Of a DNA stretch of 14,283 nucleotides, positions 7,377 through 12,692 are shown piece by piece. A model generated the notes under the pieces. That model was given only the letters and a program-made list of their open reading frames with translations, was not told the DNA's origin and did no database searches. This stretch comes from SW-9-67-25 sp964623735 (GTDB lineage: Archaea > Halobacteriota > Halobacteria > Halobacteriales > Haloarculaceae): contig CAZUVE010000069.1 in NCBI GenBank assembly GCA_964623735.1, positions 1 through 14,283 of the forward strand, read 5' to 3'. How positions within the stretch are numbered: the first letter of the stretch is position 1; each line of letters opens with the position of its first letter. Made by a program: the position numbers and the translations under genes.

Positions 7377-7739
7377 ATGGACATCGAGTTCCGGGCGTTC
7401 GCCACGTTCAGGCAGACTGTCGGACAGAAGTCGATCGTCCGCGAGTACGACGACATCGCCACGGTCGGGGACGCTCTCCACGCGCTGACCGAGGAGTTCC
7501 CCGACCTCGACGTGTTCGACGACGATGGCAACCCCCGCGAGTTCGCCTCGATCCTGAAGGACGGACGGGACATCACCCACCTCGAGGGCCTGGACACCGA
7601 ACTGGAGGACGGTGACACAGTCAGTCTCTTCCCGCCCGTGGCCGGCGGTGGCTCCCCCGCGGCCGGAGCGTGTGCAGCCGACCCTATCGGGGACCCCCTC
7701 GACCAGTACACTCGCGGATCGGGCTCTCAACAGCAGTAG
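7377..7739 (+). CDS. MoaD/ThiS-family ubiquitin-like protein with a C-terminal tail beyond Gly-Gly
   Basis: Residues 1-91 are a MoaD-like beta-grasp domain (I-E-F-R-A-F-A-T-F-R, T-V-G-D-A-L-H-A-L, G-L-D-T-E-L-E-D-G-D-T-V-S-L-F-P-P-V-A-G-G). MoaD normally ends at this Gly-Gly, whose last carboxyl is activated by MoaE/MoeB-type chemistry to carry sulfur, or, in archaeal SAMPs, to modify proteins. Here 29 more residues follow (92-120), rich in Gly, Ala and Ser and ending R-G-S-G-S-Q-Q-Q. No alternative stop lies just after Gly-Gly in the other two frames, so a simple one-base error does not obviously explain the tail. The last 13 bases overlap the convergent dicysteine-ended paralogue. Cleavage, for example by a JAMM-type protease, would be needed to expose Gly-Gly. 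Confidence 0.85.
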   Translation: MDIEFRAFATFRQTVGQKSIVREYDDIATVGDALHALTEEFPDLDVFDDDGNPREFASILKDGRDITHLEGLDTELEDGDTVSLFPPVAGGGSPAAGACAADPIGDPLDQYTRGSGSQQQ

Positions 7740-8131
7740 ATGAACGGGTACAGCAGCGCCACGCGGTCGCCGTCGTCGAGTTCTGTGTCCAGCCCGTCGA
7801 GGTGTTCGTTGAACGTGCCGTCGACCACGACCCGGGCGTACTGCCGTGTCTGCTCGCCCTCGGGGTTCTTCGCGTAGTTGTCCCCCGGCAGCTCCCCGAG
7901 TTCGGGCGCCCAGCCGTCCGTCTTGGCCTCGCTCTCGGTCTCGGCGATGAGCATCTCCCGGACGTCGTAGTCCCGGAAAAACGCGGCCAGGAACTCCCGG
8001 AGCGTCTCGCCCTCGAACTCGTAGTCGAACCGCTGTCTGCCGACCGCGGTCCGGACGTGGCCCGTACACCGGACGTCGACCGTCGTCTGTGACTCCGTAC
8101 GGCTCGACTGCTGTGGACGCTCCTGTTGCAT
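7727..8131 (-). CDS. MoaD/ThiS-like beta-grasp protein ending in Cys-Cys
   Basis: This 134-residue protein resembles its convergent neighbour: V-D-V-R-C-T-G-H-V-R-T-A-V-G at 18-31, T-L-R-E-F-L-A-A-F-F near 43, and H-L-D-G-L-D-T-E-L-D-D-G-D-R-V-A-L at 110-126, almost identical to H-L-E-G-L-D-T-E-L-E-D-G-D in the other. It ends Y-P-F-I-Y-C-C, which lines up residue for residue with F-P-P-V-A-G-G, so Cys133-Cys134 replaces the catalytic diglycine and the protein stops there. An extra loop (about 65-98) is not found in short MoaDs. I chose the ATG at 8131; a longer in-frame extension to 8383 runs antisense through the next gene and has no beta-grasp features. A role in sulfur or tungsten cofactor handling is inferred from context. 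Confidence 0.8.
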   Translation of the reverse strand: MQQERPQQSSRTESQTTVDVRCTGHVRTAVGRQRFDYEFEGETLREFLAAFFRDYDVREMLIAETESEAKTDGWAPELGELPGDNYAKNPEGEQTRQYARVVVDGTFNEHLDGLDTELDDGDRVALLYPFIYCC

Positions 8132-8231
8132 ACTGGCCGCTACGCGCGTCCCGGGAAAAACGGTTGACGCGAACACGTTCGGGTGGCCGATTCCCGGTGG
8201 TCTTAATGCTCGCGGGGACCGACGGGTGACC
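8132..8231. promoter_or_regulatory. Divergent promoter region between the Cys-Cys MoaD-like gene and the three-gene operon
   Basis: CTTAAT at 8202-8207 is a TATA-like box 27 bases before the ATG at 8232; with this spacing transcription would begin about at that ATG, which favours it over the in-frame GTG at 8226. The minus-strand box is poorer: a GTTTTT near 8157-8163. Midway lies an interrupted palindrome CGAAC-AC-GTTCG at 8170-8181, a possible operator serving both directions. Confidence 0.5.
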
Positions 8232-8615
8232 ATGGAAGAACTGGAGCTGTTGATTCCAGAGCAGATTGTCGAGTCGTTGCCGGAGGACGGCAAAGACGTC
8301 CGGCGGGACATGACGCAGGCAGTCGCCGGCTGGGAGTCTGACGTCAACGCCGCCCTCTCGGCGGACGGGGACGACGAGGCCATCGGCGCCGTTCTCGACC
8401 TGCTCGAGCACTTCGAGGGCCGCTGGGAGGCCTACGACGAGTACGTCGTGGAACTGCGCGCGTGGGGGCAGTCACCCATCTACGCGATGGCCTGGCGGGA
8501 CCTGTACGCGGCGGTCGTCCAGCAGATCTACGACCACGGGGACCTGGCCGACCGCCTCAGCCGCGAGCGCAACGCACGACTCGTCGAGGACGGCATCAGG
8601 TTCGAGTCGGACTGA
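8232..8615 (+). CDS. Uncharacterised acidic helical protein, first gene of a three-gene operon
   Basis: I do not recognise this 127-residue protein. It is strongly acidic and looks all-helical, with no signal peptide, membrane segment or metal-binding Cys/His cluster. Notable stretches are L-E-L-L-I-P-E-Q-I-V-E-S-L-P-E-D near the start, an aromatic-rich middle (F-E-G-R-W-E-A-Y-D-E-Y), and W-G-Q-S-P-I-Y-A-M-A-W-R-D-L-Y-A-A-V near residue 80-100. The ATG at 8232 fits the TATA box at 8202-8207 and follows a GGGTGA, though that is close to the start. The next gene begins 3 bases after its stop, so the two are almost surely cotranslated. Its position between moaD-like genes and aor suggests a role in AOR or tungstopterin maturation; this is inference. 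Confidence 0.75.
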   Translation: MEELELLIPEQIVESLPEDGKDVRRDMTQAVAGWESDVNAALSADGDDEAIGAVLDLLEHFEGRWEAYDEYVVELRAWGQSPIYAMAWRDLYAAVVQQIYDHGDLADRLSRERNARLVEDGIRFESD

Positions 8616-8618
8616 GCG

Positions 8619-8882
8619 ATGGTGACGGAGATCCGGGAGCGGAGCTACCGGGGCATCTCCCGGCGGGCGGCGTTCCACTACCTGGAGAACCTCGGGGGCG
8701 AACGCGCCGGCGACGCCACTGTCGAGAGCAACGGGTGGCGTGCAACCGTCGACGTCGAGACCGTCGGGATCGGTGCCAGCCTGACGCTCACGGAGGTCAC
8801 CGTCCGGTTCCGTGGTGAGCCGGAGACGCTCGACGACATCGTCGAGGCATTCTCGCAGAAGGCGATCCGCGCCGGCGGATGA
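8619..8882 (+). CDS. Small protein ending in Ala-Gly-Gly, possibly MoaD-related C-terminal domain family
   Basis: The 87-residue protein opens with E-I-R-E-R-S-Y-R-G-I-S-R-R-A-A-F-H-Y-L-E-N-L-G-G, continues with alternating strands (W-R-A-T-V-D-V-E-T-V, L-T-L-T-E-V-T-V-R-F-R-G) and a helix (D-D-I-V-E-A-F-S-Q-K-A), and ends I-R-A-G-G. The layout reminds me of the domain described as MoaD-related C-terminal (DUF1952), but I hold this only weakly. The terminal Gly-Gly is seen directly and is notable because the two MoaD-like neighbours lack a free one. It starts 3 bases after the preceding stop, and its own stop overlaps the next start by four bases (ATGA at 8879-8882). Confidence 0.75.
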   Translation: MVTEIRERSYRGISRRAAFHYLENLGGERAGDATVESNGWRATVDVETVGIGASLTLTEVTVRFRGEPETLDDIVEAFSQKAIRAGG

Positions 8883-9262
8883 GTGTGCCCCGCCACGCCA
8901 TCGAGGGACAGGTCGTGTTGCTCGCTGGCGCCCGGGCGAGTGTCACGCTCGCGCACCTCTCGACGCTTCTCGGGGAAACCGGACAGTACCTCTCCGAGCG
9001 CCGGGAGGCATACGACCGGCGCTTCGAGCGCATCGAGGGGGCAGACGGATCCTACTACTACCTGACCGACTCCGACCACTGGGAGCGACTCGGCTCCGAG
9101 TTGGGGTTCGAAGAACGGGAGTTCGACGCGGTCCGCCGGGCACACGAGGCACAGTTCCGCCGGGCCGGCCGGCAACTCGGCCGCGACGAGGAGTTCGAGT
9201 CCGCGCTCGACATCCGGGAGGTCGCTGCTATCCGCCCTCCGGGGTCTCGATCGTCCCGATGA
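8879..9262 (+). CDS. Uncharacterised protein, third gene of the three-gene operon
   Basis: I do not recognise this 127-residue protein. It looks mostly helical and charged: a first part with V-V-L-L-A-G-A-R-A-S-V-T-L-A-H-L-S-T-L-L-G, then Y-L-S-E-R-R-E-A-Y-D-R-R-F-E-R-I, an acidic aromatic patch D-G-S-Y-Y-Y-L-T-D-S-D-H-W-E-R-L, and an arginine-rich helix around residue 85-100. There is no signal peptide or membrane segment. The ATG at 8879 overlaps the preceding stop (ATGA), a translational-coupling arrangement. Its last 35 bases overlap the 3' end of the convergent gene at 9228-9584, and the final residues (R-P-P-G-S-R-S-S-R) look like low-constraint tail. Confidence 0.72.
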   Translation: MSVPRHAIEGQVVLLAGARASVTLAHLSTLLGETGQYLSERREAYDRRFERIEGADGSYYYLTDSDHWERLGSELGFEEREFDAVRRAHEAQFRRAGRQLGRDEEFESALDIREVAAIRPPGSRSSR

Positions 9263-9584
9263 CCCGCTGGGAGAACTCCACTTCCGAGAGGTCGCCGTCC
9301 CCGAGAGCCGCGAGCCACTCCTGTCTGACGTGCCACCGGCCGAGGTCGTTCCCGTCGAGGTCGATCACGCTCGCCTCGATGTCGGCCCCCTGCCAGTCGT
9401 CGTCGTGGAGGTCCCGGAAGACGTTGATGACGCGGCCGACCTCCCGGTGCGGGATGGCGTGTGCGTCGTCGGCGGCCACGGACTCGTAGGTGAGCCGGTA
9501 GCTGTCCTCTGAGGTGGAGACCTCCTGAACGTAGACGCCGTGGCTCACCAGCCGCGACTCGATCCGGGAGACGAGGTCTGTCAC
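9228..9584 (-). CDS. Uncharacterised small protein downstream of aor
   Basis: The 118-residue protein begins at GTG 9584, two bases after the aor stop, so it is the second gene of the aor transcript. The sequence reads as a compact alpha/beta domain: D-L-V-S-R-I-E-S-R-L-V-S-H-G-V-Y-V at the start, an S-Y-R-L-T-Y-E-S-V strand, H-R-E-V-G-R-V-I-N-V-F-R-D-L at about 46-59, then A-S-V-I-D-L-D-G-N-D-L-G-R-W-H-V-R and E-F-S-Q-R-V-I-G-T-I-E-T near the end. I recall similar small haloarchaeal proteins of unknown function but cannot name a role. An ORF extension upstream to 10049 runs antisense-frame through aor and is rejected. A dedicated partner or accessory factor of AOR is plausible from coupling alone. 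Confidence 0.78.
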   Translation of the reverse strand: MTDLVSRIESRLVSHGVYVQEVSTSEDSYRLTYESVAADDAHAIPHREVGRVINVFRDLHDDDWQGADIEASVIDLDGNDLGRWHVRQEWLAALGDGDLSEVEFSQRVIGTIETPEGG

Positions 9585-9586
9585 TC

Positions 9587-11533
9587 TCAGTCGTCTGAGG
9601 GAGCGGCCGCGCCGCCCTCGCCGGAGACCCCGGTTCCGGGGCCGACGTCGATACCGAGGTCGTCGAGTTTCTCGTCGGGCACGACCCCGTCGACCCAGTC
9701 GCGCACCTCGTAGTACTCCTCTTTCATCTCCTCGAGTTCCGCCAGTTCGCCCTCGGCGGCTCCCTGGGCGGGCATGGCGTGTTCGCTCCCCTCGACGAAC
9801 CGCTCGGGCAGGTCGTCGTCGGCGCCGTCGAACCCGGCGAGGTTGTTGTAGTACCGCTCCAGGTTGTAGACGCGCTCGCCCGCCTCCATCAGCTCCTCCT
9901 CGGTCACGTCCAGCCCGGTCATCCCGTTGTACTGGAGGACGTACTCCTCGATGCCCTCCGCGAAGGCGTTGAACTTGCAGATGTCGAAGGAGTCGCTGAT
10001 CGCGTGCAGGTCCTGGAAGGTGGCACAGAGGTCGCCCTTGCCCTTCCACGCCTGCGGGTCGACCTGCTCGGGAATGCCGAGAATCTCGGCAGCCGGCGTG
10101 TAGCCGCGCAGGTGGCAGGCCCCGCGGTTCGAGGTGGCGTAGCCGATGGCCATTCCCTTCAGGGTCCGCGGGTCGTAGGCCGGGATGGACTGGTTTTTGA
10201 CCGTGAGGATGTCCGTCTCGGTGTCGCCGAACTCCTCGGCCATGTGTTCTTGCCCCTCGGCCACGTGGTCGGCGAGTTCGGTCTCGCGGCGGCCGACCCG
10301 TTCGATCATGTCGATCATCTCGTCGGCGTCACCCCAGTCGAGGCTCCCGTCGAGGACGTCGAGTTTGCCCTCTTCGGTCAGTTCCATCACCTGGGCCATC
10401 ATGTTGCCCATCTCGATCGTGTCGACGCCCACGTCGTTACAGCGGTCGATCATTATGCCGACCTTGTCGCGGTCGTCGTTCGCGGAGTTCGGTCCCAGCG
10501 CCCACGCGGACTCGTACTCGTAGGACTCCATCCGGACGTTCATCTCCTCGCCCTTGTGCATCGTCTGGACCTCGACTTCCTTCTTGCACGCGACCGGACA
10601 GGAGTGACAGGTCGGCTCGTCGACCAGGATGTTCTCCCGGACGTTCTCGCCGGAGACCTTCTCTGCGTCGAGGATCCGTTCGTCCCCGCCCTCCGCGTCG
10701 GAGTACGACTCCGTCGAGGTGTACTGGCCGTTCTTCGCGGGGAGACCGTCCATCTCCTCGGTGACGTTCATCAGGACGTTCGTGCCGTACACCGAGAGGC
10801 CGCCCTCGTTGGGGCTGGTGACGTCCGACTCCATGATGAGCTGCATCGCCTGTTTGTGGCCCTCCTGGAACGTCTCCTGGTCCTCCGGTTCCGGCATGTC
10901 CGTCGAGGCCCTGACGACGACAGCCTTGAGGTTCTTGTTGCCCATCACACAGCCCGTGCCGCCGCGGCCCGAGGCACGGTCGTCCTCGTTGACGACACAG
11001 GCGTACCGGACCTCGTTCTCGCCGGCCTGGCCGATCGTCATGATCGAGAGGTTCCTGCCGTACTCGCCCTCGAGTTCGTCCTCGAGTGCCTCGCGGGTCT
11101 CGTGGACGCCCATGCCCCAGAGGTGGGAGGCGTCGCGCAGTTCGACCTCGCCGTCCTCGACGTAGGCGTACACCGGTTCGTCGGCCCGTCCCTCGAACAG
11201 CAGGCCGTCGAAGCCGGCCCACTTCAGGCGGGCGCCGCTCCATCCCCCGTGGTGGGAGTCGACTACCGTCTCGGTCAGCGGCGACTTCGTGCAGATCGCG
11301 ATCCGGCCGCTCATCGTCACCTGTGTCCCCGTCAGCGGACCGTTCATGAACGCCAGCAGGTTCTCCGGCCCCAGCGGGTCGACATCCGGTCCCTGGTCGA
11401 AGACGTACTTCACCCCCAGTCCGCGGGCGCCAATGTACTTTTTCGCTGCCTCTTCGTCGAGACTCTCGTAGTTGACGCCAGTGCCGCCGAGGTCGACTCG
11501 CGCGACACGGTCTTGGAATCCTCCGAGTGCCAT
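9587..11533 (-). CDS. aor: Tungsten-containing aldehyde:ferredoxin oxidoreductase family enzyme
   Basis: AOR enzymes oxidise aldehydes to carboxylic acids with water, passing electrons to ferredoxin, using a tungsten bis-pterin and one 4Fe-4S cluster. The 648-residue length is typical. Cluster ligands are visible: C309-x2-C312-x3-C316 (P-T-C-H-S-C-P-V-A-C) and C519 (S-F-D-I-C-K-F). Family pterin-site motifs include G-A-R-G-L-G (35-40), H-x-G-G-W-S-G (95-100), G-G-T-G-C-V-M-G-N-K-N-L-K-A (191-204), the active-site E-S-A-W-A-L-G-P-N (341-349) and R-G-A-C-H-L-R-G-Y (470-478). The ATG at 11533 precedes the conserved N-terminus and has a TATA box about 29 bases upstream; longer in-frame sequence is antisense to yqeC. 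The exact aldehyde cannot be told. The C-terminal dozen residues are low complexity. Confidence 0.95.
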   Translation of the reverse strand: MALGGFQDRVARVDLGGTGVNYESLDEEAAKKYIGARGLGVKYVFDQGPDVDPLGPENLLAFMNGPLTGTQVTMSGRIAICTKSPLTETVVDSHHGGWSGARLKWAGFDGLLFEGRADEPVYAYVEDGEVELRDASHLWGMGVHETREALEDELEGEYGRNLSIMTIGQAGENEVRYACVVNEDDRASGRGGTGCVMGNKNLKAVVVRASTDMPEPEDQETFQEGHKQAMQLIMESDVTSPNEGGLSVYGTNVLMNVTEEMDGLPAKNGQYTSTESYSDAEGGDERILDAEKVSGENVRENILVDEPTCHSCPVACKKEVEVQTMHKGEEMNVRMESYEYESAWALGPNSANDDRDKVGIMIDRCNDVGVDTIEMGNMMAQVMELTEEGKLDVLDGSLDWGDADEMIDMIERVGRRETELADHVAEGQEHMAEEFGDTETDILTVKNQSIPAYDPRTLKGMAIGYATSNRGACHLRGYTPAAEILGIPEQVDPQAWKGKGDLCATFQDLHAISDSFDICKFNAFAEGIEEYVLQYNGMTGLDVTEEELMEAGERVYNLERYYNNLAGFDGADDDLPERFVEGSEHAMPAQGAAEGELAELEEMKEEYYEVRDWVDGVVPDEKLDDLGIDVGPGTGVSGEGGAAAPSDD

Positions 11534-11617
11534 ACCGACTACAATGAGGGGGAACAACTTAATAATTGATGGTGTTCCTGCGGTACAGTTATAAAACGGC
11601 CCGTCCGAGGCGTACGC
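11534..11617. promoter_or_regulatory. Divergent aor/yqeC promoter with inverted repeat around the aor TATA box
   Basis: Toward aor, TTATTAA (11559-11565, minus) sits about 29 bases before the ATG. Toward yqeC, TTATAAAA (11589-11596) is centred about 25 bases before the ATG at 11618. GGAACA (11551-11556) and TGTTCC (11573-11578) are perfect inverted repeats 16 bases apart, two helical turns centre to centre, flanking the aor TATA box: the layout of a repressor or metal-sensor operator. The left half is part of GGGAACAACTT (11550-11560), identical to 3632-3642 next to wtpA. Confidence 0.65.
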
Positions 11618-12343
11618 ATGGACGTCACGGAGGCACTCGCCGCCGACCGTGGCCTGGCGTGTTTCGTCGGTGCCGGCGGCAAGAAGACGACCATGGCGAC
11701 GCTCGCGGCCCGGCTCCACAGCGCCGTTGTCACGGCGACCGTCCGCATTCCCATCTTCGACTCGTGGGTGGCGGACGTCGCGGTCACCGACGACCCGGTT
11801 GCGGCAGTCGACGCGGCCGGTGCGTGGCCGCTTGGTGTCGTCCCCGAGCGGGAGCGCGATGACCGCTACCGCGGCTACGACCCTGCGACTGTCGACGCGC
11901 TCGCGGACGCAGGGGTGCCGGTCCTCGTGAAAGCCGACGGCGCCCGGATGCGCCGGTTCAAGGCACCCGACGACCGGGAGCCGCGCGTCCCCACGCGGGC
12001 CACGACGGTCGTTCCCATCGCGAGCGCCCACGTGGTCGGGCACTCCCTCGACGAGAGCCGCGTCCACCGCGTCGACCGCGTGAGCGCCCTCACGGGCCGC
12101 GAACCCGGCGAGGAGATCCGTCCGGCGGACGTCGCGACCGTGCTGGCCAGCGAGCGCGGCGGCCGGAAGGGCGTCCCCGAGGGGGCGACGGTCGTCCCGC
12201 TGATCAACATGGTCGACGACGCGACTCTCGAGACCCGGGCCCGCGAAATCGCTACAGCGATCCACGACCGCGCCGACGTTCCGCGGGTCGTCCTCGCCGA
12301 GATGCGCGCTGCGGACCCCCTCGTGGCCGTAGTCCCGCAGTGA
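11618..12343 (+). CDS. yqeC: YqeC-family protein (putative selenium/molybdenum hydroxylase accessory protein)
   Basis: YqeC proteins occur with molybdenum hydroxylases, often selenium-dependent ones, and are thought to act in maturation of their cofactor; the reaction is not established. The 241-residue protein has a P-loop-like nucleotide site (V-G-A-G-G-K-K-T-T-M, 17-26), the family block V-K-A-D-G-A-R-M-R-R-F-K-A-P (104-117) followed by D-D-R-E-P-R-V-P, and V-V-P-L-I-N-M-V-D-D near 192-201, where other members have N-K-x-D. Its length matches the family. It is divergent from aor and shares an 84-base promoter region with it, so it may serve tungsten-pterin maturation here; I see no sign of selenocysteine in the window. 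Its stop codon overlaps the start of a 117-bp inverted-repeat element. Confidence 0.85.
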   Translation: MDVTEALAADRGLACFVGAGGKKTTMATLAARLHSAVVTATVRIPIFDSWVADVAVTDDPVAAVDAAGAWPLGVVPERERDDRYRGYDPATVDALADAGVPVLVKADGARMRRFKAPDDREPRVPTRATTVVPIASAHVVGHSLDESRVHRVDRVSALTGREPGEEIRPADVATVLASERGGRKGVPEGATVVPLINMVDDATLETRAREIATAIHDRADVPRVVLAEMRAADPLVAVVPQ

Positions 12344-12458
12344 TATACACCCGGACGTGACTCTGTCAGGAGCCACGACACCAGATCAGTGAGTTCAGCC
12401 CGCGAGACTCCGAGTTTGTGACGGGCGGAGTTGAGCGAATCACGTCCGGGTGGATATC
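12342..12458. repeat. 117-bp element with near-perfect 22-bp terminal inverted repeats
   Basis: The left arm at 12342-12363 and right arm at 12437-12458 are inverted copies matching at 20 of 22 positions by hand count, including a perfect 13-base core CACCCGGACGTGA / TCACGTCCGGGTG. The left arm overlaps the yqeC stop codon. The interior (12364-12436) encodes nothing convincing. The size and structure suit a miniature inverted-repeat transposable element or IS remnant. I see no clear target-site duplication. As it follows yqeC directly, the arms could also form a long-range hairpin in the yqeC transcript. Confidence 0.75.
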
Positions 12459-12486
12459 TCGTTGTTCGTGGAGGTCCGTTCTCTTG

Positions 12487-12494
12487 CATAAATA
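12487..12494 (+). promoter_or_regulatory. TATA box of the gene remnant
   Basis: CATAAATA lies 30 bases before the ATG at 12524, the normal spacing for a leaderless haloarchaeal transcript. It therefore looks like the surviving promoter of the truncated DUF5684-like gene that follows, and could still drive transcription into the repeat region. Confidence 0.5.
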
Positions 12495-12523
12495 CCATGA
12501 ACGGGCGAGTGACTTCTCGGCCG

Positions 12524-12670
12524 ATGTCCCCGCTACCGAGTTCACTCGTGCCCCTCCAAACTGGCGGGAGGAACGTCGAATTACTGGTCGTACTGGCGAT
12601 AACTGTTGTAGTCGTCGCTGGCTTTTGGAAGACATTCGAGAAGGCCGGCGAGCCGGGATGGGCCGCAATC
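12524..12670 (+). pseudogene. Remnant of a DUF5684-like membrane protein (N-terminus only)
   Basis: From the ATG at 12524 the first 49 codons read M-S-P-L-P-S-S-L-V-P-L-Q-T-G-G, one hydrophobic helix (E-L-L-V-V-L-A-I-T-V-V-V-V-A-G-F-W) and then K-T-F-E-K-A-G-E-P-G-W-A-A-I. That last block is the hallmark start of DUF5684-type haloarchaeal membrane proteins, which normally continue with I-P-I-Y-N and several more helices. Here similarity stops abruptly after A-A-I at 12670, where a diverged repeat begins. The reading frame stays open to 12895, but the remaining residues have no membrane character and overlap repeats. I take it as truncated by insertion or deletion; family recognition is from memory. 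Confidence 0.6.
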
Positions 12671-12692
12671 GGTATCAGAGCAGCATTTAATT

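Noticed and set aside
8132..8383. An 84-codon N-terminal extension of the dicysteine MoaD-like protein
   Set aside because: It lies antisense over the neighbouring operon's first gene and crosses its promoter; it has Ser-rich, non-conserved sequence.
9587..12376. A 929-residue minus-strand reading frame that would extend AOR by 281 residues
   Set aside because: The extension runs antisense through yqeC, has no AOR-family sequence, and the promoter (TATTAA) sits just before the ATG at 11533.
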